DNA from: Lactarius indigo
Lineage: Eukaryota; Basidiomycota; Agaricomycetes; Russulales; Russulaceae
NCBI GenBank assembly: GCA_025766275.1
Contig: JAFKAC010000018.1
Coordinates: 496,001-560,000, forward strand
Direction of reading: 5' to 3'
DNA: 64,000 nt
Both the position numbers and the translations under genes were made by a program. Shown piece by piece: positions 53,343-64,000 of the stretch (position 1 is the first letter of the stretch; each line of letters starts with the position of its first letter). A model generated the notes under the pieces. It worked only from the letters and a program-made list of their open reading frames with translations. It was not told the DNA's origin and searched no databases.

Positions 53343-55019
53343 ATGACCGACTGGCAAAGTCCTGCTGTTGTCACTGCAGACTATTGTTTGTCAGTCGTTC
53401 TTCTGACATTTCTAACTATTTACGTTCGCCTTACAGACGCGCTCCTCAAGGTTTACCACGCAGTATGGGGAGTTATCATGTGAGCACAGTCGTTCTCGGC
53501 CTCCTCTAACTAAAAATACGAAATTTCTTCTCATACAAGCTGGGAGTTCGTCGTGAACATTGGATTCGAATATTCTGTCTTCACTGGAAAGCGAAAGTTT
53601 CGCTCATCATTTTTGGTACGTTGCGTGCAGCCCATACAGGAATGCAAGATGATGGACTCAACCCGGTACATACAGCTTTATTTGGGGGTCCGGTGGTGGG
53701 CTCTGCTAAGCGTCATTACTGTACTCGTGGGAATCGACCCAGTCAACCAGGTCAACTGCCAGGTACCTTGGCTTCTCGTCGTGTTGAATCAGATCGCGAG
53801 ACTGATATTCTACACAGGCCGTAATCATTTTTATCTTCGTGAGATGATGATTGGCCATTTCCTTGAATACATGCTAATATTGGGGCCATTTACTAGTCGT
53901 TTTCATATCTCTCGTTAGCTTGTGCCGAGGCCCTGGTCGTGCTGCGCATGTAGAGACCCGATTTTCTAATTCCTCTCTAGTACACGTCACTGATACAACA
54001 CTCTCAGTGCAGCAATATGGGGGCTGAACAAGATCGTCATATCAATCGCTGCTGCCGTGTGGCTCGCCGATGTTGGTGCCCTCATTCGTACTATGTTCAT
54101 TTCTCCATTTCGTCTTCTGCATATTTCAAACATGTGACCCCGGATCGCGCGATCAGGTGTAGTCATTGTTCGTGGAAATTGGAGCGAAAGCTCAATCGGA
54201 GCTGTTTGCAAAGTCACAAATTCAGCCGAAACCAGAACCAATATTCTTGCCTCTTTCGTCACTGACTTGGTGCTCCTTGCACTCATGCTCACGGGTCTCT
54301 TGCGCTGGGACAATGCCCGCCAGAAAGGCGGGGTCTGGTGGCTCCTGTATACCCAGGTTAGTGCGTTCTCATCTCGGATACCACAGCATGCACCGCGATG
54401 ATCTTCTAGACTGACCATGATGACAGGGCTTGGCGTGGATGATAATTGTCGCCGCGGCCGAGGCACCCATCGTAGTACGTTTTCCAAAAATGGATATGAT
54501 CCAGGTGACTGATACGAGCTCGCCAGGTATTCATTCTGTTGAACCTGAATAGTGTGTAGTGCATTTCGTTCACACAAGGAGATTGGGTATTCACCAAAAG
54601 AGTATATTCACAGATCCAATGAACCTCGTACGTGATGAAGGAAACATTGCGAACGATGGACTAACGGACCAGATATCATAGATGTTTCAACTCCCTAAAG
54701 GTCGGTGTCTCATCCCGAGAGAGTCATACGAATTCGCTGATTATTTTTCCATTCTTCAGCGATAATTATGACCATAGGTGCTTCACGGGTGTACCGTGGA
54801 CTGTCAGATTATGTCCACAAAGAATCCGACGTACATATGAGTAAAGGGTTTCCAGTGAGACAGTCAACAATTGGCACCTTTGTACCCCGGCCAGGCCGAG
54901 TTTCCCTCGCAGTGGGGACAAGCGGTACACTGGACGGGCATATGTTTGAAATGGACTTTTTTGCACCGCCAAGACATCAAGAGAAATTGACGAATGGTTG
55001 GGAAAATCGAGTAGCGTAG
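53343..55019 (+). CDS. Seven-helix membrane protein, copy D, with a mutated splice donor
   Basis: ATG in TTAACATGACCG; MTDWQSPAVV, LKVYHAVWGVI, LYLGVRWWALLSVITVLVG, ALVVLR, NKIVISIAAAVWLADVGALI, FVTDLVLLALMLTGLLRWDN, MFQLPK or MFQLPA at the late junction, TIGASRVYRGLSDYVH. It groups with copy B. The donor after exon 6 reads CGTACTATG where the other copies have GTATGTTC or GTATATTC; a GT three bases earlier (C|GTACTA) would keep the frame at the cost of one codon. One conserved Asp (NLNDPMNL) is Asn here (NLNNPMNL). The frame is otherwise open to the usual C terminus. Confidence 0.7.
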
Positions 55020-56522
55020 GTGAGCCTAAGGTGACCTATCGTTGCACATTTTACCCTGAAAATGGGACGCATTCACTTTCTATCTAGGTTTGTAGGAATC
55101 GGAAAAGCTCTCGACCAAATGGGATAGGTGTGGATGTCAGATCCGTGTAGCGTTTTTGTTTTAATGTATCCTGCACATATACTACATATTTCATGAATTC
55201 AAGTACCGAGAGCACAAGAAAGGAGACCATGTCTCGTCCCTGAGGTCACAACAACTTTTTAACTTCGTGGTCCGTTTGCGGTGATTCGCACTACATACAC
55301 CCCAACCTCGCCCCCAACGATTTGAAGAGGATTTCCCCTTTACCTTAATTGGGACTCTCCCGAGCTACGCACCCATGAGCCACCACCTCTGCCCCGACAT
55401 GAGTTTCACGTTAACGGGGCAATTCACTCTCTATTCAATATGTGGATAAATACAGATATGCAAATATGCAGTGGACACGACCTCGTTCCCACGTCAATAC
55501 AAGCCCTCAGTACATCTGTTCATCTGGGTCTGCGCCGTCGCCCAGCAAGTCCACCAATTACCTCTGACTGTTGTTAAATGAGTTATGCGAAATCAGATTG
55601 GACCGGCTATATACGGCATGTGGCACTGAAAAGACTGGGACAGTTCAATCTGAGGCGCACCGCGATATGAGCAGGGTCAAGCCCATCTATCAGCCAAAGA
55701 CGTACATCCTAGATGTCATATCAGGGATGGTGAGTAATAGAAAAAATCGATGTTTGGTCGCGCAGTGGTACATCTATATCAGGCCATGTACAGGTTTATG
55801 GTATCTGCAAGCGCCCGAAAGTTTGCTTTCGAGAGTTGCTGATGTGTTTGCCCCGAGCTTGGCCACTGGCCTGGTCGCATTATGTGCACAATTTGGGTTG
55901 AGGAGGCCCATCCAGTGGGACGCCGCATCTTAGGTGGGCGGATGTACCGATATGTCGTTCTTGCGTGGGTTGCCGTAGATGCGTATGAGTTGACAGGCAG
56001 AGCAGATTCCGTAGAAGAGACTAGATTATTGGGAGGAACGATGCGAGAGAGAGAGAGAAGGGAAAAGCGAGAAAAGATGCCAAGGCAACACTCGTAAGAT
56101 GGAGTGTAACGGCTAGCATTAGAACTTGGGGGCGAGAGGAGCAGGAGCCAATAAAGACCGCTAGATGAGACCAAAATTTGAAGGCGGCAATGCCAGGACC
56201 GGTTGATAAGAGTCTTGCGACGAAAGCTCAAGTGTCCTAAATTGGCACTGATTAGTGTGGATCACGCCGAGACGAACGAACGAATGAAATAGCACGGCAC
56301 CAGTGCCAGAGAAAGTGCCAGAGAAGTGGTGGATTGTATTTGGGGAAGAAGAAGCCATCGCCTGATTCCGGAACGGCAAGTATGAGTAGAATGGAAGAGG
56401 AGATGGGGAGAGATGGGGAGGAGTAGACGTGGGATAAGTAGGTGAAGGAAAGAAGTGCGATGCTATCGGTACGGGCACCGAACGCAACGACTCTAGTGAG
56501 GATGTGGGCCTAGTGAAATGGA

Positions 56523-56545
56523 ATATATATATATATATATATATT
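56523..56545. repeat. (AT)n microsatellite
   Basis: About eleven AT dinucleotides in the non-coding part of unit D. The homologous block of unit B (near 42,680) lacks it. Confidence 0.9.
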
Positions 56546-58269
56546 GACGAGAAACAAGGGAGCCGTAAGTGGGAGCACGACAAAGATCAGGAAAAAGAAA
56601 CACACATGAAACTAGGATCGTACCCCACGCCCCGGAAAAGGAGTGGCTGGGTGATTGCACGGCGTTGCGCGCCGGGTGAAACCTACAGAAGGAGCACAAC
56701 GACGAAAGATGTCGACACGCGGGACAGACAGCGAGGGTGATGCGGACAGGATCACCTCAGAAGTCGAGCCACCTGGTAGCGAGAGTGAGGGACGGGGATG
56801 ACAAAATTATCAGAAAGTGAGAGCCTGGGTATGAGCATGAGGAAGCGGTGGATTAAAGATACGCAGCGTACAGAGAGACGAGGAGAACAGTTATGATAGG
56901 AGGTGTGGATTGCGCGACACCTGGAACCGAAGGCAGGGAAACCCGGGGTATTCTGAAACAAGCCCCAATAGCGATTGATGGCGAATTGCAGACGTCCCAC
57001 GCGAGATATCCCCCAACTCGCCGCGTCGAGGGACGCTAGCGGGTCAGCGCAGCACCACAGCCAGATGCGTTCTCTACATCTCCTGTCAATTCTAGCACAC
57101 GCTTCCACCAAGCGATATGTATTTGACGAGAACCTGTACCACCTCTCCCCATCCCCTTGTACCATAGGAGTCGAGCCGATAGGGACATCGTTCACCGGAC
57201 GAAGTGCAGGTGATATGTAGGTCCTGCGGGTACCGGAAGAATGGTTTTTGAATGGAGGCGGGGATGCAACGTCAAGATCGTGTCCCTGCTTCGGTTCAGC
57301 GCTGTATCTAAATGTGGAGGAAATACAGACGCGTACCTACTATAATGGAGATATGTGCTGTTTGGAGACGTTATCCTATCTTCGGCTGAAGCAAGGATGG
57401 ATGACGAATGTCTTCAGACATCTTTGGGGTCTACACGACCAGTCTTGTCGGTATATCAGTGTGTGAGCTTACGTGTATTTGCCCCACCAGAGGCTGCGGC
57501 TCTAACAGGCTATCCCCGGAAATCGCCGTCCACGGGGACACCGAGACACTAGGACGGATAAATATAGGCGAGAACAAAGAGATCGGTAAGTGAGGGGTAG
57601 ATCGGGGAAGAGCAAGAGGAAGAGAAATACCCATGGACTAGAATAAGCAAGAGAATAAGGCCCACGCACCAGGAAAAGAGTGGCGGTGTGGTGAAAAATG
57701 TACGGTAGAGTGTTGTGGGTGTACAAAGGGATAAGACAACGAGGACAATGCTAAAAAGCGTTGACACGAGGCCCGGGACAATCAGCGAGGGTGGTGCGAA
57801 CAGGGTCACGTCAGCATTTGAGCCACCTACTGTAGATGCGGCGGCGCCGGCGATGACATAATCACGAGCAAGCGAGAGGAAGAGCCTGAGGCAAGGCCTG
57901 AGTGAGCGATGGATTAAAATATGCGCACTAGATGAAACAGAGACGGCGAGAGCGAGTGAGTTAGGAGGAATGTGGGAAATTTGAGGGCAGGGCTTGGGGA
58001 AGGGGGACTCGAGGTGAGATCTTGGGTGGGTATGCTGACATTTCCGAGTCTGAAACAAGCCCAGCGGAGATGGTCCAAATATGCCCGAGTACGTATACTG
58101 TACTACCCACTGTACCCGACATGATCCCAACTCGCCGCGTCAAGGCATGCAGCATGCAGCACAGCACGAAATAAATACGGCACCGGAAGGCCCACACTTT
58201 CCCCCCGAATCGGCCGATCCGGGCTGGAGTATTACCTTAGCCTTGACTTTGCGATCTCCTAGTCTTTTT

Positions 58270-58650
58270 TTCTCATTTTTCCTGTATAATTGCTTCCTGT
58301 ATCTACTTTCAAACCAGTCAATCTTAGTGCCATTCTCCCAGGGCTTCAGACCCCTTGGTAGCTCAGTCTGTCCCCTTCTCCGTGTTCCGAGCGCCTCGCA
58401 CATTCGAGCGCCTTTAGCAACGTTGAGGCGATGCGTCCTCAACCAAAGCGAACCTGTAAAGAAGTTACGTGCCGTGCGGAGGTCTGCACCACAGATAACG
58501 CGGCTTCATACCTCCCTGAACCCAAGGCAGCTCGGGCTGCTTGCGCAGTGTCCCTACGCTCAGAAACAAGCTTACTCATCGACACAAAACGTGGAACTTG
58601 AAAAATGGGCGAGAGATCTCGAGTTATTTTCAAGTTCACTCTCTGACCCA
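58270..58650 (+). repeat. TATA-bearing module of the tandem unit (copy D)
   Basis: CCTGTATAATTGCTTCCTGT plus about 350 bp shared with the other modules. A 223-codon frame overlaps it (58,081-58,752) with LRAVRRSAPQITRLHTSLN, but the frame is not conserved in full in the other copies, so I do not call a gene. Confidence 0.45.
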
Positions 58651-60377
58651 TGGTTCTGCGTATACTACGACATGGGTGCAAAGCTTCCTTGGCGTGTGCT
58701 GACCCAATATCGTACAGGGCGTATGATAGTGCTCTTGAGAGGGCCGTCTTGAACGTTGAAACCTCCCCTCGTATCGGGAATCACAAGTTGCTACTTGACC
58801 GCGGAGGCTCTTGTCGGATATTACTAGTTGTTTGACCACATCCAGAAATAGACGAAGTGCTCGCTAAGAGGCACAGCGCATATGATATGTGTGACAAAGG
58901 CTGGTTTGGGATCAGATTTATGACAATAATATGAGCGATGGAATGTGCGGTCTTAAATCAACGAGTCCGACAGGCGGAGAGGATGTTTTAGAAAAGGTGT
59001 AGGGGGAGGGATAGGGTATGAAGGCGTGTGAGGAAGAGAAAGGAAAATGAGAGCGAAACTGCGAAGGCGAGGATCGGGGAACAGCGAGCAAACGACCGGT
59101 TTCGGCCGAAACTGAGACCGATCAGGAGCCGACTGCAGAAAGAGACCAGGTCTGACAGCGATGCTTGGGCCGATTGGTGGCAACCCTGCGAATGTAGTGC
59201 TGGGGGTATCATTGATCAGACCTGTATCGCCCTGGGATCAAGGGAGAAGGCGTAGGCGACACGCAGATACATTTGGCAAGAAAAAGGTGGGTTGTGCATA
59301 CAGAGAAATGGAACGCGAGGAGGATGGAACGGGAACGGAACGCGAAGGCGAAGGCGGGGTGACAAAATAACCGGGAAGATGGAGGGAGTCGCAAGTGAGG
59401 CCTAGTGAGGGCAAAGGCCAAAGTGATTGAATCGTTCGGGGACGAGGGCGAGAGGAAAAGAGGAACACACTAGAAAATAAAATAAAAAGGAACATACACG
59501 AGAATAAATCATGGCTTCAGCGCCCGGTCACGGTCGAAGTGCGGCGTGGTGATAGCGTGGTGATAGCGACCCCCCGATGGAGTGGGCCATGTGGAGAAAA
59601 GATAAATGATAATGGCCCGAATAAAGAAGGGTATTAAAGGGGCATATATGCAGGATGGGGAGGGATCGAAAAAGTTGACATGAGGCGAATGGACATACCA
59701 GTCACGAGGTACGCGCCGTATTCTCCGGCGTGGCATGCTCGAGACAAGCCAGGTGCCAGTGCACGGCAAGAAACGAGGAGGGGCCACGAAGCTATCAACG
59801 CCGTGGGATCACGACATGGAGCAGTGGAAGTGTTGAGAGCGATGTCGGATCAACGATCGCTGATTGCGAGGTGGTGGCAGTGGATATTGTGGATTCCCAC
59901 GGGGTTGCGCCTCACAGACCTCACCAATCGTCTTCCCAATCGTGTAATCAATTACCTACAGGTTTGAAGTTACTTACTTCCGAACTTTTCATAAAGACTT
60001 ACTGTAATACCGTCATAGACAGTCAAGTCGGAAATTGCATTCCAACCAGAGAAAGAGACTGGAATTTGAGCTGGAGGACTTATCGACTCCTCCATTGCGT
60101 GATTCTTGGTCCGAGCCGCCGCCAAGTGTCTTTGCAACTTGGTCTCCATATACTCTAGTGGGGTTATAGATCAAATGTCACTGTATGTGAGATGCTATTA
60201 ATCTGATGCGCCCTTCTCCTGATGTCATCATGTAAGGAAGGTGTAGCAAAATTCGGAAGCTCTTAACGAAGACACTGAGGTGTGGCGCTGTCAACTGAAT
60301 GGAGGGGGGGAAGTGCTCCGGGCCTGTGCGCCTTGCTCAGGCTGTGTACTGACATTTTTGTTTTTTTGTAGATTTAC

Positions 60378-60392
60378 TTTATATATATATTG
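60378..60392 (+). promoter_or_regulatory. TATA box of gene copy E
   Basis: TTTATATATATATTG, about 85-95 bp before the ATG. Confidence 0.5.
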
Positions 60393-60475
60393 AAATCGCT
60401 TCATGCATACTCGGATCTACTTTGGTCTTCCCTGTCTGAATCCTCACGTCGTCGCACTGGCATCTCCCCCTTAAC

Positions 60476-62154
60476 ATGACCGACTGGAAAAGTCCCGCTG
60501 TTGTCACTGCAGAATATCGTGCGTCGGTCGTACTTTCGACATTTCCAACTATTTACATTTGCATTACAGTCGCCCTCCTCAAGCTTTACCACGCCATATG
60601 GGGAGTTCTCATGTGAGTAGTGTCGTTCTCGGCCTCGTAAAATCAAATTAGTAAATTTGTTCGCATACAAGCTGGGAATTCGTCGTGAACATTGGATTCG
60701 AATTTGCCGTCTTCACAGGCAAGAGAAAGTTTCGCTCATCATTTTTGGTACGTTGCGTGTAACCCAAACAGGAATGCGAGATGATCAACTCAAGCTGTTA
60801 CATACAGCTTTACTTGGGGGCCCGGTGGTGCCCTCTGTTCTGCATCATTGCTGTACTCGTGGGAGTCGACCCAGTGAACCGGGTCAACTGCCAGGTACTT
60901 TGGCTTCTCGCTGTGTTGGGCCAGACGACGAAACTGAAATTCCACCCAGGCCGTAGTCATCTTTGTCTTCGTGAGATTATAGTCCATTTCCTCGACTACA
61001 TGCTAATATTGGGGCCATGTAATAGTTATTTTCACATCTCTCGTTAGCTTGTGCCGAGGCCCTGATCGTGCTGCGCATGTGAGTAGAGACTCGGCTCTCT
61101 AACTCCACTCGGCGCTTTATGGATATTAAGACACTCTCAGTGCGGCGATATGGGGGCTAAACAAGATCGCCATATCAATCGCTGCCGCCATGTGGCTCGC
61201 TGACGCTGGTACCCTCATTCATGGTATATTCATTTCTTCATTTGGCCTTCCGCATATTTCAGACAGGTGACCCGGGATCGTCGGATCAGGTGTAGTTGTT
61301 CTTCGTGGAAATTGGAGCGAAAGCTTGGCCGGCGCCGCTTGCAAAGTGACGAATACACTCGAAACCAGAACCAATATTCTTGTCTCTTTTGTCACTGACT
61401 TGGTGCTCCTTGCACTCATGCTCACGGGGCTCTTGCGCTGGGAAAATGCCCGCCAGAAAGGCGGCATTTGGTGGCTCCTGTATACCCAGGTTAGTATTTT
61501 TTTTCATCTCGAATACCACATCATGCACGGCAATGATGACTTCTCAGCTGACCATGACGACAGGGCTTGGCGTGGATGATAATCGTTGCTGTAGCCCAGG
61601 CACCTATAACAGTACGTTTTCCAAAAATGAATATGATCCAAGTGACTGATACGAGCTCCAAATAAGGTTTTCATTTTGTTGAACCTAAATGGTGTGCATT
61701 TATTTCACACGACGAGATTGGGTATTCACCAGAAGAGTATATTCATAGATCCCATGAACCTCGTACGTCATAAAGAGAATATTCTGGACAAGGAACTGAT
61801 AGACCAGATATCGTAGATGTTTCAACTCCCTGCACGTCGGTATCTCGTCCCGAGAGAATCATGCGAATTCGCTGATTGTTTTTCCTTTCTTCAGTGATTA
61901 TCGTGACCATAGGTGCTTCACGGGTGTACCGTGGACTGTCGGACTATGTTCACAAAGAATCCGACATACATATGAGTAGAGGATTTCCAGTGAGACAGTC
62001 AACAATTGGCACCTTTGTACCCCGGCCAGGCCGAGGTTCGCTCGCAGTGGGGACAAGCGGTACAGTGGACGGGCACATGTTTGAAATGGATTTCCTGGCA
62101 CCACCAAGACACCAGGAAAAAATGACGAATGGCAGCGAAAATCGAGTAGCGTAG
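60476..62154 (+). CDS. Seven-helix membrane protein, copy E, complete 316-aa model
   Basis: Exons 60476-60518, 60570-60612, 60672-60747, 60808-60894, 61026-61078, 61141-61223, 61290-61489, 61564-61611, 61667-61691, 61749-61762, 61817-61835 and 61895-62154 join in frame to 316 codons plus a stop; every intron has GT-AG ends. Features in order: MTDWKSPAVVTAEY; LKLYHAIWGVLIWEFVV; FTGKRKFRSSFL; LYLGARWCPLFCIIAVLVG; NCQ; LACAEALIVLRIAAIWGLNK; FVTDLVLLALMLTGLLRW; GGIWWLLYTQGLAWM; VFILLNLNDPMNL; MFQLPALIIVTIGASRVYRG; a polar tail of about 65 residues. Tiny exons of 14, 19 and 25 nt near the end are shared by all five copies. The family is known from mushroom-forming fungi as large sets of integral membrane proteins with unknown ligands. 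Role: unknown, membrane. Confidence 0.8.
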
Positions 62155-62348
62155 GTGAGACCAAGGTGACCTATCTCCTTGCACAGAATACCCCGAAATG
62201 AGACGTATTCCCTTTGTATTTAGGTTTGTAGTAATAGGAAAAGCTCTCGACCTCAAATGGGATGGATTTGGATGCCAGATGCGTGTAGTGTTTTTGTTCT
62301 AATGTATCCTGTGTATATTTTATGAATTGAAGTTCGAGAGCACGAACA

Positions 62349-62717
62349 ATGAGGCTCTTTTTCGCCCCTGAGGTCACAACAACTTTTGAGCTTGGTGGCC
62401 CATTTTCAGTGATTCGTACCACATACTGCCCAGCCTCGCTTCCAACAAGTCGACGTAGACTTCCCCTTAACGTAAGGGAATTTCACATTAAAGGGCCAAT
62501 TCATTCTCCATTCGAAATCTGGGAAATTACCCTTATGTACAAATATGAAGCAGACGCGACCTCGTTCCCGCGTAGATCTGAGTCCTCAGTACGTCTCTTC
62601 ATCTGCGTCTGCCCATTCGCCCAGCGACTCCACCAAGTACCTCTGACCCTCGATGAGTTGGACGAAATCATATTGAATCAGCTATATACGGCGTGCAACA
62701 CCGGAAAGACCGGGTGA
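62349..62717 (+). CDS. Short frame in the unit 3' flank, longest intact copy (unit E)
   Basis: 122 codons from an ATG (AACAATGAGGCTC), MRLFFAPEVTTTFELGG ... SSVRLFICVCPFAQRLHQVP ... LDELDEIILNQLYTACNTGK. It shares blocks with 34,332-34,700, while units B, C and D have indels. The last codons read into GGTGAGTTC, which could be a splice donor, so it may be the 5' exon of a longer decayed gene. No family is recognised. Confidence 0.35.
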   Translation: MRLFFAPEVTTTFELGGPFSVIRTTYCPASLPTSRRRLPLNVREFHIKGPIHSPFEIWEITLMYKYEADATSFPRRSESSVRLFICVCPFAQRLHQVPLTLDELDEIILNQLYTACNTGKTG

Positions 62718-64000
62718 GTTCAATCCGAGGCGACGTGTGATACGAGCAGGACCAAACCTTTCTATCGACGGAAGACATCCAATCCATGGCCTGGACGTTA
62801 TATCGGGGATGGTGGGTCAAGTGGTGGGTAATATAAGAAATCATTGTTTGGCCGCGCAGTGGTACGTGTTATATAAGGGCAGAGGTTATCACCCACAAGC
62901 GCCCGGAAGTTGTTTTTTTTTTTTTTGTTGGATCCATGTCCGAAAGTTGTTTTCGGGAGTCATTGGTACGATCGCCCGGAGCACCGCCCAAGGCCCTGGT
63001 AGCATCACGTGCACAATGTGTGCGAGGAGAGCACATCCGGTCTGGCTGTCGGCGTTGTAGCTTAAGTCAACGGATGTGCCAATGTGAAGCGCTTGCGTGG
63101 ATCGTCGTGGATGCGTATGTGTTTTCAGGTGGAGAATATTCCGCAGAGAAAGGGGAGGAAACGATACGAGAGAAATAGGGAAGGGAAGAACGAGAGAAGC
63201 TGCCGAAGCGGCGATCACGGGATGGGGTGTTATGACTGGTGTCAGAACTGAGGGCGAGAGGAGCAGGAGCAAACAAAGACAGCTGGACGAGGCCAAAGTT
63301 GAAGGCGGCAACGCTACGGCTGATTGATAAAAGTCTTTCTCAAGTGGACCTGACTAGCATGGATTATGCTGAGATAAACGAGTAAGCAAAATAGCACAGC
63401 AACGGTGACAGAGATAGTGCCGTGGTGGGCGATATCTGGGGGAAGCCAGTGCCTGATTCCAGAATGGCAAGTATAAATAAGTAGACGGGGAGAGATAGGG
63501 AGTAGGCGTGGGATAAGCAGGTGAAGGAAGCGAATGCACTGTAGAGTGCGCGTTGGGTGTACAAAAGGAGCATACAACGGGGACAATGCGAAAAAGCGTC
63601 GACACGAGGGGCAATCAGAATGGGTTATGCGAACAGGGTCACGTCACCATTTGAGCCACCTAGAAGCGGCGGCGATGACATAATCACTAGCAAGCAAGAG
63701 GAAGAGCCTGAGGCAAGGCCTGAGGGAGCGATGGATTAAAATATAGGCGCTAGATGAGACATAGAGACGGCGAGAACGAGCGAGTTAGGAGGAGTGTGGG
63801 AAATCTGAGGACAGGGCTTGGGGCAGGGGGAACAGATCTTGGGCGGGTATGCTTGGCATGCCAGTGGCATTTTGAAACAAGCCCTTGAACAAGCCTTACA
63901 GTACTAGCAGAGAAGATTCAAATATGCCCGAGCACGTAAAGTGTACTACCTGCTGTACCCCACACGATCCCAACTCGCCGCGTCAAGGCACAGCACGAAA

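Larger units (their letters stand above)
52036..59201 (+). repeat. Tandem unit D (about 7.2 kb)
   Basis: It starts at GGGGTATCATTGATCAAAAC, then has a shared upstream region, gene copy D, a decayed relic frame (55,225-55,600), and non-coding blocks as in units A and B. An (AT)n tract lies near 56,523, and the TATA-bearing module at 58,270-58,650. No other gene is recognised. Confidence 0.85.
59202..64000 (+). repeat. Tandem unit E (truncated by the window edge)
   Basis: It starts at GGGGGTATCATTGATCAGAC. A shared upstream region, gene copy E and the longest copy of the relic frame follow. From 62,720 the non-coding flank resembles unit C (GGGCAGAGGTTATCACC; GCGATCGCCCGGA-like block). A poly-T tract lies at about 62,910-62,928. 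No further gene to the edge. Confidence 0.8.

Noticed and set aside
58350..58420. tRNA-like A-box (TAGCTCAGTCTG) and a B-box-like ATTCGAGCG
   Set aside because: The homologous modules at 37.6 and 44.6 kb do not keep these bases, and no cloverleaf can be drawn.
58081..58752. 223-codon frame over the TATA-bearing module in unit D
   Set aside because: The frame is not preserved in units A, B or C, and its ATG lies upstream of the TATA box.

Overview
The window looks like a repeat-rich, gene-poor accessory region of a filamentous basidiomycete (Agaricomycete) nuclear genome. The signs are: very many 45-60 nt GT-AG introns that restore long reading frames; two transposase families typical of these fungi (Plavaka and KDZ, the latter with a cysteine cluster N-terminal to the catalytic core); a DUF6532-like gene; and a family of seven-helix membrane proteins that is usually expanded in mushroom-forming fungi. 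The species cannot be named from the sequence.

Layout. (1) 1-3.77 kb, minus strand: a polycistronic element whose left part lies outside the window. It has three long open frames (ORF1-3) with no methionine codon at all and a fourth (ORF4) that opens with ATG. Hairpins with an identical C(GAGT)G loop lie before ORF1 and at the ORF1/2 and ORF2/3 junctions. A TATA box lies at 3.77 kb and a palindrome-rich stretch runs upstream to 4.3 kb. (2) 4.3-6.55 kb: one spliced gene of unknown function with a duplicated exon. (3) 6.6-9.5 kb: a 44-bp minisatellite with a 396-bp higher-order period. (4) 9.53-64 kb: a tandem array of units of about 6.6-7.2 kb, each carrying one 12-exon membrane-protein gene (five copies, A-E, all with open spliced frames) plus about 5 kb of shared, mostly non-coding sequence.

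Unit A is split by a 21.5-kb insertion that is itself nested. A Plavaka element (12,809-34,331, AT target duplication, 32-bp inverted ends) has an intact 998-aa transposase. Divergent from it is a DUF6532-like gene decayed by four in-frame TGA codons. In the intergenic region between these two genes, 20 bp upstream of the Plavaka transposase start, sits a 15.36-kb KDZ element (16,198-31,559) with inverted ends of about 285 bp and a candidate 8-bp target duplication. The KDZ element carries an apparently intact 1132-aa, 11-exon transposase, four further genes (acidic ORF, Zn2Cys6-type protein, Pro/Ser/Thr-rich protein, HMG-box-like protein), and large palindromic arrays with a 33-bp period at both ends.

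Functionally, the mobile-element genes serve their own mobility. The five membrane-protein genes are probably the only host genes and were amplified by unequal exchange. Copies B and D, and copies C and E, are most alike, which suggests that a two-gene block was duplicated. The most unusual signal is the AUG-depleted polycistronic element at the left edge: only two ATG on the sense strand in about 3.7 kb, one of them the ORF4 start.
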